Assembly: GCF_019649055.1 (NCBI RefSeq)
Contig: NW_026570229.1
Location: 930,001 to 994,000 of the forward strand
Direction of reading: 5' to 3'
DNA: 64,000 nucleotides
Origin: Paramacrobiotus metropolitanus
Taxonomy: Eukaryota > Tardigrada > Eutardigrada > Parachela > Macrobiotidae
This document shows positions 38,180-50,332 of the stretch, one piece after another. Position 1 is the first letter of the stretch. Each line of letters starts with the position of its first letter. Both the position numbers and the translations under genes were made by a program. Below the pieces are notes generated by a model. It did no database searches. It saw only the letters and a program-made list of their open reading frames with translations, and was not told the origin of the DNA.

Positions 38180-41100
38180 ATGGCAGTCAAAAAGCCGTTT
38201 GCCATTTCCGCTGAAAAAGAAAGGTTTCCGTCCTATCCAGAAATCTTGACCGAGTCCGTTTTGGTCCTGTGGTTCGCCTGTCAAATTTGCTTGAAATTTG
38301 GATTACGTATTCTTCCACAATGGCGAGATAGCCGCTTAGACCCGGATCAACACAACGATTTCGATCTCCTACTCCAAATGTCCGGATTTGTAAGTCAGGT
38401 TTATTCGCTTTAGCATTATAATAAAGACTGCTCGTGCTTAAGTAAGTCATTTAAGTAAGTTTGTTATTTAAGTGTTATATTTGGATACCGTTAGTCAAAT
38501 GCCGGAAGTAATTTGTGGGCTTACTTGGTATACAGCTATAATAGCTTAGGTAGTGTTCTAGGCACACACTTAACTGCCAAGGGAAATAAATGTCATCCCC
38601 GGCCGTTGCATCCACCTTTTCCACCAATGCTTGTAAAAGGAAGCCGTGCTATTATTCTTTGGTACTTTTATTAATATTTTTGGTATATTAGAATGATATT
38701 ATAATAATCCATCCACAGACAGCTTAATCAAGTAAACAGTATCTTAAGGATTTCATCAGTAGTTGACTACTGAGCATCCTATCAATGATTTTGCAAATTA
38801 AAGAGTTTTACACAGTTCGGATATATTGCTTGTTATCCTATCCAATCAACTATACAGCAGACCGTCACAAAACGCAACTTATTAGAGAATCGAACGAAAC
38901 TTTTCAAGCGCTTCCGGCGCGTAAAACCTGCCAACCGCCTTGGTGTGGGAGCGTTAGTCTTTAACTTTGCGCAAACACTGTCTCTGCGAGGTTTCCATTA
39001 TAATCTCAGTCAGTTAAACGCAAATAATTCTACAAAGTTTTATGCTGTACTAAGAAAAGCTGGCGGGGAAAAAAGCTGTTACCTCCTGAATTTATGACTT
39101 CGTTGCTCCTGGGTACTTTACACAAGGTAAGATTAAAGCGCCCGATTTGATTTTCTGCCTTTTTCCTTAGGCCATATTTGCAGACCATGTAGTACGCACA
39201 CGAACGCATTCTATAGTGAAATTTATTGGGGTACCTAGAAATTGCCAAATTGCTGGTTGGTTTGATCATAAACTGGATAATAAGAGAACTTGTTTTTTAA
39301 AATCACTTGCCAGTAGTTGTTATTTCGTGGTGAAAGCTGCCACGTTTCTTTACTCGCCATCAGAAAGTATTGTGCGTATAGTTCTGTTGTACTCGTACAT
39401 TTATACTGCTCCTTGCATCTGTGTAGCTACGTTCACAGCTTTTTGGTTGTCTCGCATCCTAAGAAACGAATCTCTGACTCGTATTTTGCGATAACCTTTT
39501 AAAACAATGATACAGTATTAAAAACAAAACGAAAGAGGCAGCGAAATAGCAGGGTTTTTCAAGTTTCAAGGTTTATATGCTTACAAGGCAATTTTCAGCG
39601 ACCCACATTTTTAATTTTCACTACAAGATAGGGCAATCCTATAAGTTCTGTTGCGTTCCGCGCACCGGAGAAACCTTGTTTCTCTCGTTTTCAGGATCTA
39701 GTTGCTGACAATTGAAGAAATTTGTAGCATTGCCTATTTTGATTTGTTTTGTACCATATTGTATTTGTAAAGGAATATACATGTATTGCAAATTCTTAGC
39801 CATTTTCGAAAATGTAAGTATATCTGTAGCTTGTAAGTAAAAGCGTGCCCCGCCGCCCGCGTGTCCCATTACGTGGGCGCAGAGCAGGAAAGCCCACGAA
39901 GAAACACTGAATCCAATGTCCGCAACATCAAAAATTAATACGATTTTCCCAAATAGCCACGCAATCAGCCCAATGTAATGGCGTAGTGCTATGTATCTAA
40001 AAAGTAATATCTAGTGTTTATTTTTATTTGGTTGCCTGATTGACTGCATCCTACGCGTACTTTGAAGATAAAGCTTTTATTAACTCTAGGTTATTTTTAA
40101 TACTTTCTACAACAGACAAGAAGATTTTCCTTTTTTAAAACCCGGAAAATGGGTACTAATAATTATTATGAACTACTTATTTTAATAATACGAGTACATA
40201 CTGCAAAATAAAACCTGACAGTGCTGACACTGACCGATAAAGTCGATTTTGCCACGGCTCTAGTCCGACGTTCATTGCGCCGTACTGCCATTATCCTGTT
40301 TTTAACACTCTGCACGATCACGTGGGTACAGTGATAGAGCGAATTTATATAAACAAGGAAACCACTTAACACTGCGCCATTGACATGTCATGTTGTTTTC
40401 CGTAACATCTTGCAGAAAGTTAACGCCTGCTTCTGGGATGATGTCATGTCGGGATGGATGTCACCGCATCCGGTCACGGTCACCCACTCGACATTGGCGG
40501 GGTTGCTTGCCGTCCCATCAAGTGCGTCGTACATTGTCCTTGGCTACGCGGCCACCTTGACGACAATCCTCCTTACGGCCTTGCTCGGCGTCTCGCTCTT
40601 CTACGTGATATTCATCAACCGCGACTGGACGTCTCCCGTATCAAAGGAGCATTTCCTGTACTGCCGTGGATTGGCAGCATTGAGCACAAAGCACAGCCGG
40701 ATGTTTGCCCGTATTCAGCTGCCAGATTACGTAACGGCCGTGCTGGTCGTGGTGGCCGTTTCCATCGGCCCCGTTGTTCACTATGCTGTGTGGGTGGTCT
40801 TCAGTGCCTTACCGGTGGTGCTTGTGGCATGGATGTCAGTCATAGCGGCTGTAGCTGTATTTGGCCCTTCCGCGGTGTTCCCTGGCTGTGTTCTCTTTTC
40901 CATCGTTTTGGCCGTTTATTGTTGTGGCAGAATTTGGGGAGTGTGGATGAATGAGACGTATTCTTCACTGATTAAAACGGGAATCAGGCATGTATGAATA
41001 TTAAAAAATATGGAACGTAAATGTTCACTCGCTAAAAACTATCCCTGTTTGATATTTTGCAGAGCAACAAGTGTACTTAGCTACTAAAAGTATAACTGAC

Positions 41101-43020
41101 TGTTAAGTCCGCACTGGATATACCCGTTGTCTCTTACGAAATATGAATTCGCAGTATCTGATTTTTGCAGGCTAAAATCTCAATAAACAAAAATAATTTA
41201 CTCATACAGTATAACGTTTCGGTTCAGCATTAGAAACATTGATAGATTGGGTTTTCTTGCGCAAGCACAAATAAAATTCTTGCTGACCTTATTGTGCAAA
41301 ATTACAGGATATTAATTCCTGGGAAATCCACGGTGAAACCTTCACCGATAGCTCCTTTATCGGGAAAGACGCTCATAGGCTTGGACAGCAGCCAACGACA
41401 AGAAGACATGGACGGCGCTCTTCGTAGCTTGTTGGCCTTTTTTTTGGGATGCATTGCTGTTTACTACAACGTCTGGCCATTGTGCCAACAGTTTCCGGTA
41501 GTCAATCAATGGCAGAGCACAACCGGAAGCGCCAACTGGACATACTGGCACGTTACTAATACGACAGGGTCCTGCAGCAAGCACGGAACAGTACGTGCTC
41601 CCGCGTTTGCGAAACCAGTGATTCGATGTTACGAATTAAGTATGGGACAATATCGCGAACTATTGTAAAGCGCTGCATATTCTAATGTACAGCATTTTTT
41701 TGCTTTTTGTTATGCTGTTGTCGGTTGCCGAAACTCCAGTACTCTCTGGAATGTCAAGTTTCCGGCTTACTGCCAACAGAAAAAATTTGGAAAACCCTCG
41801 TTTCATAAAGTATGGTGAGAGAATTATGTCTTTTCCAGAATTTCGATCAAGGCACGGCGATGCTCTCATACTGGGTGGATTTGCAATCGGAGGAGCTGCG
41901 CTCTTTGCACACCTCTAATTCCGAGCTGCTGGCCAGCTTCACCCCGCGCTACCCATCGGCCGTCGGCTGGGCCTTCCTGGTGTGGAGTGGAGTGCTGTCT
42001 GGCGCCACTGGTGTACCGTTCACGGGTCTGCAGTACGCGCAAGCGATCCTCATTGGCCTGGTCGTGTTGCTCGTCGGAGGACTACTTTTCTACGACGGGG
42101 TGAGCGCCTGCTACAGCAAATGGCGTCGGCGTGTCATGGGTCAACGAAGCGCGGAGGCCAGCGACAGGTTAGTACCCTTGACACAGGCTGCGCTCGACAA
42201 ATAACTATGACACTGAGAAACGGCTGTATACGGTAATGTTACGCCTTGCAGGCATCTCAGCGTCGTAGTAAGCTCCGTCTCAAGGTCCAATAACCGGCCG
42301 GCACATAATTCAGTATCGCATTACGTGACGATCCTGTGAACAATAACAATAGCCAGTTGTCTGTCGCTGGCCACAATGACACGCACGTTTTCTGTATTTT
42401 AAAATGGCGCACTGACACGCACATTTTCTGTATTTTAATTTAGGGACAAGTCGCAACTGCTACCTGCGGACGTTGCGGTGGAAGCGACCGGAGTACTGGA
42501 CATCCCGCCATCAGATAAAACGCCTGTTTCAGCTGACGTGGCAGCGAATGGTACAGGCATTGCGCCATCCGATCCTATGGAAGGGAATACACCAAGCGAC
42601 CAAGTAACGGCTGAAACTAAGAGCGAACACGGTGCGCCGATGTCTATCGATCCGCCGCCCATGGCTTCCACGGCGAATATTGTCGCCGCAGAGGCCAGAG
42701 CACCTTTTTGCCTTTGTGAACAACTGGGCAGCACCTGGGTGATCGTGCTGGGCGCTCATTGCCCGTTAGTCTGCATGGTACTCCCGTATTCCCTGGTGGG
42801 TCTGTCACTGCCTGAAGAACTGCAGCTGCCCGGGCTCCTGCTGCTGCTGACGGCGTACACAGTGTGGATGTACGGCATGTTGGTGAAGTTTGTATGGGAG
42901 ATGTGTTGCGGTGTGCAGTCCATTACAGCGGAATCGAAGTGCCGGCGTGCCAGCTGTGGAGGCGGTACAGCGACCACCCGCCCCAAGCAGTCAACTGCAC
43001 AACCGCCTCGCATGAAATAG
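38180..43020 (+). CDS. Family copy C: multi-pass membrane protein, 656 aa
   Basis: Exons 38180-38389, 40416-40987, 41308-41590, 41839-42167 and 42444-43020 give 657 codons with no break. Exon 2 ends ATCAG followed by GCATGT, where the paralogues have ATCAG or ATAAG followed by GT, so the second intron probably uses a GC-AG pair. The family signatures are present: YPEILTES, VMSGWMSPHP, FGPSAVFPGC, NWTYW with sequons, MLSYWVDLQSEEL and HCPLVCMVLPYSLVGL. About eight membrane segments are judged by eye. The acidic and proline-rich linker of exon 5 (about 80 residues) is the least conserved part. Intron 1, at 2 kb, is the longest in the family and carries the block shared with E. Confidence 0.85.
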
Positions 43021-46000
43021 TTGGGTTGGTTTCCGCGCCGGTTCAGTGTTTAATAGCCTTGCGACATCGGGCACGTTTATGATTGTTACGATCCTCAGAA
43101 AGGCTTAATTTTTTGTTTGGTAAAAATTAATTTAGCCTTTCAAATTCCGAGCTTTGGCTAAGCAAAATAGCAAATACCGATTAATACTAAATAGTAAACA
43201 GTATTTGCTAGTCTGCTTAAAATTTTTAAGTTAATACGAAGATACAAAAACTAATATTAATTTTTGATTAATTTTTGCAACCACAATTTCTTAAGCATTC
43301 GCTCTGCTCCGCTATTCGAGCATTTCCACGTTTCTCGTGCCCATAATAATAATTGTGCCCGATGTCGTGTGGCCCCGTCTGTATTATGCGTTCAACGGTT
43401 GCCGGCAAGGATATTGTGGAATTATTTCAATTGTTACTGTAAACTTGCTTGAAGTGGTCACTGAGTTAGGAGGCGTCCACTACCGAGTCGCTTCTCACCC
43501 ACACAGTCTGGGTTAGGACTCATAACGTCCGCTGTGTGGATAACATTAAGTTTCGTTGAGGTGAAAATTTTGATTTAGGTGTACGGTAGAAAGCCCGCAC
43601 AGCCGCCCGGCTTTCAGATGGACATACTTCTACTGCGCTAGACCTTAAAAACCTACATATTTAAACGCAGAATCTACCTTGAAAATTATTCGCATGCATC
43701 AGTGAGGCCATTTTTAAAACTCTGTTTTCTCAACATGGTGAGATTGATACGTGTAAATAATTAATAAACAGTCCAGTGGAATCCAAAACATACCCGTAAA
43801 TTAAAACTCTTCAAATCACAGCCTAAGAACCACCCCGTGTCTACTGATTTGTGCAGGTCACGAACGTTGTCGTAAGATTAACGCTCGGTACTTACTGCTT
43901 TGGCGCAATAACAGTGACAGTTCAAGCGAGTTTACAGTACAAGATTTGAAGAGTTCCGAAGACGAGCATCACCCGCAGGATTGTCACCATGATTATCATT
44001 ATCGATTATGGAAAATCTCCGTGTTAACTCCCGTATTTCCCGCTTCATAATGCCATTTCCCGGTTCACTACAAGCCCACCGTTAGACGACAACGCCCAAA
44101 GTGCTTTCTCATCCATGCTTTCTCCGTGTCGCGTTCCTTCTGTCACTTACGGAAGGAATGTTCCCGTGAAACCGCGGCTACTTTCATTTCCGACGACTTG
44201 CCCTGTTATGCAGTGTATATGTATTATGCACGCGGATTTGACGTGCATGCGTTCGTTATTTTATGGTACTACATCTGGACACAAGTAATTGGCAAGAATT
44301 AGCGGTAAATAAGTTCCATCATACTGATTTACTGCCGTCCCAGAAATTGTTTTACTCGAACCGTTATCATCCATACGGTGTGCTGCAATGCAGATTACTA
44401 GACGTTTCAAATGATTCGGAATTCTGGTAAAATCATTATAATATGTAAGGAGGCTGTGCTAAAGTTAAGATTCCGGCTGCAACCAGCATGTTCTACAACT
44501 TTGTTGATGTTTTATCCTGTTCTTTGCTAAAGCTAAAACGACTTGTCTGATGAGTCTTGTCCAAGTATATAGGAACATACGGAAAGAATCGGAAAGTAAA
44601 AAAAACGAGGACTTTTCGTCATGGCCGTAATTATCTGATCGCTGCAAGCCTGCAACAGCTTTGCAATTTAAATTTCATGTGCCGTTTAAAACATTATATC
44701 CTGAAATAAAATTATTGAGAAACATTGCGTGCAACGCGTCCAATCCACAGAAACTTTGAATTGACACAGTGTACCCTTGGCTGTTAAAATCTGCTACATA
44801 TTTACTACATTATCATAAATTTCCGAATTCTCGGAACAGCCGAATTGTACCACACTTCCGCTTCGGTCATTTGAGAAAGTATTGGGAAAGTACTGCACTA
44901 CTCGCGCGTGCGGAAATTTTTCAAAGGACGCAAAAGAAAAGTTATATATTGGTCTAAAGACTCTAAACGGGATTTTAAGTGAACAACTTATTTCTGCCGA
45001 AATATGTAGTAAATATCACACACTGTGCTGCACATAAAGCACAATACACCATGCAGTACAACATTAAGGAACGTGAAGCTTACTGTTCAATTAGTCGGTC
45101 TTGCGCTATCAGTTCAAAAGTAGCCGAAAATGAACAATGTGTCGCATGCTACAGAGGTAAAGCAAACGCAAAGCCTCTGAAATCTTCTTACAGAATTAAA
45201 ATATTCATTATCATCATCATTATCATAATTATGATCAACGATTTAAATACGAAAATCTGGTGTTTTGGCGCCGATTTGCCTCGCATCTCATTTCCTGCTC
45301 ACTTTTAAACTATCACGAAATCAGAGTCGATCGAGGAGTCGAATGATAGTTTTTCATGTTCTCTGCGTACCTTCGAATTCCTTACCCGAATATCGCATTA
45401 GTTACTCCTAATCTCCTAATACTGCGAAAGTGCTTTTGCGTAAATAGAAAATGTATATTACAACCAATCGATCGTAACGCCATACAGGAACAGAAACACG
45501 GAATTGCTGCTTTGTGCTTCCGGCTCCAAAGAAGCCGGTAGTGCAAGTCTGTCACTCATACTATTGTCGACGGCCGATCAGCTGTCACAGATTCTCAGCG
45601 ATTTCATTTTTTGTCGGAAATGTAAATGTACTGATTACGATTTTATGGAGTCAGCGCATATTAGTTATCTGTTCCCATATACCCGGCCTTCTATCAGTCA
45701 AGTTGATCGGTTCGTTCAAGGTGAAGTTAATTACCAACAGTGTTGGTTATCGCTAATGTTTGCAAGAACACATTAAACAACAAGCGATTGTTTTACAAAC
45801 AGTCCTAAAAATCAATTTCCCCGTTGACCACTTGTCCTTCATTAGAGACACAACTACCAAGCATCTCATTATTTTTATTATTTAGGTCAATTATTTCATT
45901 TTTCAAATTTATATTTTATAATTTAATTTGTCCAATCTCAAAACTAATTACTTAAAATAAATTCTCTGAACGGAAGTCGAAGGCGTCCGGTTTTACAATT

Positions 46001-46141
46001 GTACAATGCCGTTAATCAGCGTGGTAAAACGGGCCCGGTCAACCAGATACAGCGCCCAGACGAGCAGATCATGACCTGTACTCGTACGAGTACATATTCC
46101 GGTAATTTATTATGCGACCGCCAATGTCTATGGCCCGTGGT
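43021..46141 (+). other. 3' flank of C and spacer to D
   Basis: CATCGGGCACGTTTATGATT at 43065 and its inverted partner ATAATAATTGTGCCCGATG at 43346 form the same pair as after A and D. The downstream conserved block is recognisable at 43960-44200 (AAAGTGCTTTCTCATCCATG, CGGAAGGAATGTTCCCGTGA). Frames at 44979-45308 and 45356-45776 are short, lack family features and are not called. Confidence 0.5.
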
Positions 46142-46187
46142 GTATAAAAGTCTCTTGCAGGCTCTTATTGTTGCATGACATCATCTT
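46142..46187 (+). promoter_or_regulatory. Core promoter of copy D
   Basis: GTATAAAAG (46142-46150) is a clear TATA box. About 28 bp on, TTGCATGACATCATCTT (46171-46187) carries the family motif at the distance expected for a start site. D is the only copy with both parts in good form. Confidence 0.65.
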
Positions 46188-46313
46188 TATGCTCCAACAA
46201 ACGGGTCGCCACTCCGTTCGAGATTTCCGTCACTTTCAGTAACTGGTACATCTGCATTCGCTCACATCATTTGGCAGTCGGCTGATTCAAGTGACAATAT
46301 AATTTTTGTTCAA

Positions 46314-49300
46314 ATGTCGATCAAAAAGTTTGTCATTTATTTCTTGGAAAAGGAGTCGTATTCGTCCTATCCAGAAATCTTGACAGAGTCCACATTCGTG
46401 CTGTGGTTCGCTTGCCAAATTTGTTTGCAATTCGGATTGCGTATTCTTCCAGAATTGGGAGCCAGCCGATTTGACCCCGACACGGATAATTATTTCCATT
46501 CCCTGCTCAAACTGTCCGGACTTGTAAGTCTCTGGTTCCATTTCTATGCGGTCTGTGTACTGCAGTTTACGTTAAATTTTGTAATTAAATTAAATTACAA
46601 ACATTAAATTTTGTAATTTATACAAATTAATTAAGAACCAGCTTCTCAAAGACAAGCAATGGCTGCTGGATTTCACACGGGTATTTTCCGGCTAACATTC
46701 ATTAATTTTATTGTGTTTTTTTTCCTCGTTACTATGTTACTATCCACTGCTTACAATCTCAATTCAGCAGGGAAAACAACATAATATGTTGCGGTAGCAG
46801 ACATGTTCGAGTCGTATGCAGATTAAAGTATTTGTATAGCTGCCTGAATTTGAATTTAATATTAATGGGTTTTGCACGGTATGTACAGTTCTTGTCAGTC
46901 ATTCGTGACCCAACATTTACAGCAGAATTTTACTTTTGAACATCGTGAACAAAATAATAAGGTAACTTCCAAGCTCTGGAAGCTGGCAAGCGCCTCAGTG
47001 TGGCAGCATGCAGTGTCATCTGCAGTTAAACTATAAATATTTCTCCATCTGGCCTGTACCAGTTTTTTGAAAGCAGTTTTTATTTGTTAACAAATCAAAG
47101 CAGAAATCGAAGAAAACAGGCAGCCATTGAATTTTAAACACACCACTCACTGGTGCATTAAACAAGCTTCTGCAAGGACAAGGAAACCACTAAACATTGC
47201 GCCAAACTGTTTTTGCACTCTCTTGCAGGAGGTGAATGACTGCTTCTGGGACGAGGTCATGTCGGGATGGACACCACCGCATCCGATCACCGTGGCCCGT
47301 GCGGAAGCGTTCAGGCAGGTTGTGGACGTTCCGGCGGTTTCCAACCAAATCATCGGGTACATGGCCGCCTTCCTTACCATCATCCTGACGACTCTCTTAA
47401 GCGGCTCCTTGATTTACCTGGTATACATCAATCGCCACTGGACCTATCCCATATCGAAGGACCATCTGCCGTGTTGTCTTCAAGTGGAGGCGTTTATCCA
47501 GAGGCACCGACCGGCGGCTGGCAAGAGGCATGGACCTGCTAGCATATTGATGATCATGCTGGCTGCGATGGCTGGCGCAATCACTTTTATTCTCTACTAT
47601 GCCAGCTGGATGGTGTGTAGTGCCATACCGGTGGTGCTTCTTTGGCTGTGTGTTATACTGACCGTATCTGTTTGTGGCCCATCCGCGGTGTTTCCTGGCT
47701 GTATCCTCTTCGCCAGCATACTGGCTTTTTATTGTACCGGCAGAATATGGGGATTGTGGATGAATGAGAGCTATCTTGCTTTGATGAAAAAAGGAATAAG
47801 GTACCAGGTAGTAAAGTTTTTTGCTAGCTGGTAGTTTTAACGCCGAAAAGTCTCGTATACCGTACGATTAAAGCCCATACGTAAGGATCGTATGTGTTTT
47901 TAGTACCCATAGTACTTAGTAGGGCAATACTTTGCTTCCGCAATTTTTAACGCCATTTACAAGTTTTAAGGAGCTACTATTCGCAAAGCCGTGGGCACGA
48001 AAACCATTTCGAGGGATCTGTGCATCATATGCATCGCCGCTTAAATATCATTAATTTTTCTAACCTGAATGAGTCACTTGCTGTAACACTTTAAGCGAGT
48101 ACAGGAATGAAAAAATTATAGTATTTCCCTGAACTTATGAAATCATTTACAGAAAATTGGTTGCTGCACAATCTACCGAGAGACGTCCATCGATCAATCG
48201 CTCTCAAGAAAATGGAATTGCGGGCACAGATGAAAACAAAAGGCAGCAGCACCGGAAAAGGGCAGTCTGCAGCTTGTCAGCCTTTTTCCTTGGATGTATT
48301 GCTGTCTATTTCAACGCATGGCCATTATTTCAGCAATTTCCCATCGTCATGCAGTGGCAGAGCGAGACCGGCAGCGCCAACTGGACGTACTGGCATTCTT
48401 TTAATGCAACAGGAACTTGCACCAAGCACGGAACAGTAAGCGTCCACATTTTTCATAACATGTGCTATGCAAATGTACGAATCATTGTACAGTCCTAGAA
48501 ACTCAGTCGAGGCATTACAGAAAACAAATAATGCTCAGATTCAGACATTCGGGTATCTTCCAACGCCTATGTAGGTTTTTTGTGCATTATGCGCAGTAGA
48601 AACGACTGGTAACGTGTGTCATCACGATCTGGAGCTTATCTACGCTCTGAATGGTCAAAACAACTATACCGCACGTATTCGAGATACCGCGCTGCAGAGC
48701 TCCGTTTTTTAACATACCCGTTCTTATCTCTATGAATCATAGCTTATGCACCATGGTGCGCTGCACTTGCTGTATACCAGCCAACAGAGAAAGATGTCTG
48801 ATTCTTCGTAATGTTGTAATGTTTCCGTTTCTTCACAGCATGATGGGGCATTCCACATGATGGCGCGTTAGGCGGGTATATAAATATTCTTAATTCTTAT
48901 ATTGCACTCCAGGTTTTTTTTTCTACTTATAGCTTAAACAGCATATCGACATTCGACAGTATTTTGCATGATTTCATCGATTTATTGTACCTAGGGGAGA
49001 AAGTAATATTATCTTTCTACAGTATTTCGACCAAGGGACAGCAATGCTCTCATACTGGGTGGATCTGCAATCCGAGGAACTGCGTTCAAAACCTAGGAAC
49101 TGGAATACTGAGCGGCTGCTCAGCTTCACTCCGTCCTTCTCACCGGCCGTCGGCTGGACGTACTTGGTATGGTGTGGAGTACTGTCCGCGGCCAGCGGCA
49201 TACCGGTTATGGCGGTGCAGTATGCGGAATATATCATTGTTGGCATCGCCGTCCTGGTCGCCGGTGGCCTGCTCGGATATCGCGGTGTACAGGCCTGCTG

Positions 49301-50332
49301 TAACAAATGGCGTCGGCATGTTCTTGACCAACGAAATTTGACGGCCGACAACAGGTTAAGTGGCATTATCCTTGACACCGGTTCCTCGGACTTTGGAAAT
49401 GATTGCGCGACTAAATAACAACTTTGTGCGTTAACGCTGTCGTAAGCTGATCCGCCGAGTTAAGCTTCGTGAACAATTTTGTATTATGACAACACTGTTC
49501 ATGAAAACGGCGTTTTCGTGCGCAATATCCGGTTGCTGGATATGTGTGCTAAAACTCGAGGAAATTATCTACCATCCAGTCTCCTTTTTTTCTTCCAAAC
49601 GACCCATAATTGTATTGTTTAATGAATCTGGAAAACTTTAAAATATCTACGAAAAACTCCCTCGGATCATGGTTTTGATTGTTTTCAAAACAAATACCGG
49701 GCCATTTCCCCGGGCGCAGCACAAATACTGCAGGAGTAGCGAACCCATTTGTCAACCGGCATGTTCGTTATTTCAGGTACAGGGCGCAGCTGCTGATTGT
49801 AGACGTTGCGGCGGAAGAACCCGGTGCACCGGACAACGCACCATCAGATTGCTTTCCTGCACCAACTAACATTGCGAAGCCTACTATCGATACCGTGCCG
49901 TGCGATCGTTCACATGGGGACATTATTTCCACCCAAAGAATCCCGGAAGCAAAGAACTCCCAAGTTTCGCCAGTATCAGTCAAATGTGGATCGAAGGTTG
50001 TTACGGTAAAACTTATGAAAGCCACTAAGACAACGGAACCCTGTGTGTGCGAGGCGCTGAGTCATATGTGGTCTGTTGCGATGAACCGCCATTGCCCGTT
50101 GGTCACCGGCTTGGTGCTCCCGTATTCCCTGGTGGGGCTGTTTGTGCCCGAATGTCTGCAGCTGCCCGGTCTTCTGCTGCTGCTAACGGTGTGCACGATT
50201 TGGATGTACGGCAACCTGGTGAAGTGTGTATGGCACATGGGATGCATCAAGGAATCTGTTAAGAAGGAGTGTAAAGATCGTTGTGTTCGCTGGGCAGACG
50301 GAACCGTGCAGCCGCCGAATTCACCCTCCTGA
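46314..50332 (+). CDS. Family copy D: multi-pass membrane protein, 650 aa
   Basis: Exons 46314-46523, 47229-47800, 48153-48435, 49023-49354 and 49777-50332 give 651 codons with no break, GT-AG borders and phases 0, 2, 0, 2. Signatures: YPEILTES and WFACQICLQFGLRILPE in exon 1; VMSGWTPPHP, NRHWTYPISKDHLPCC and CGPSAVFPGC in exon 2; NWTYWHSFNATGTC in exon 3; YFDQGTAMLSYWVDLQSEEL in exon 4; HCPLVTGLVLPYSLVGLF in exon 5. It is the closest relative of A, and with a TATA box, open frame and 3' motif it is the best candidate for an active member. Role unknown. Conserved cysteines and sequons suggest folded loops on the lumenal side. Confidence 0.9.
48540..48820 (+). repeat. Dispersed repeat, copy 1, in intron 3 of D
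   Basis: About 280 bp similar to 58970-59235 in the same orientation. Shared pieces include TGGTAACGTGTGTCATCACG, ACCGCACGTATTC and AGCTCCGTTTTT. No coding capacity and no clear terminal repeats; it could be a SINE-like or MITE fragment. Confidence 0.75.

Noticed and set aside
44979-45776. Genes between copies C and D.
   Set aside because: Frames are short, overlap, include an ATC/ATT microsatellite, and have no splice structure or family similarity.
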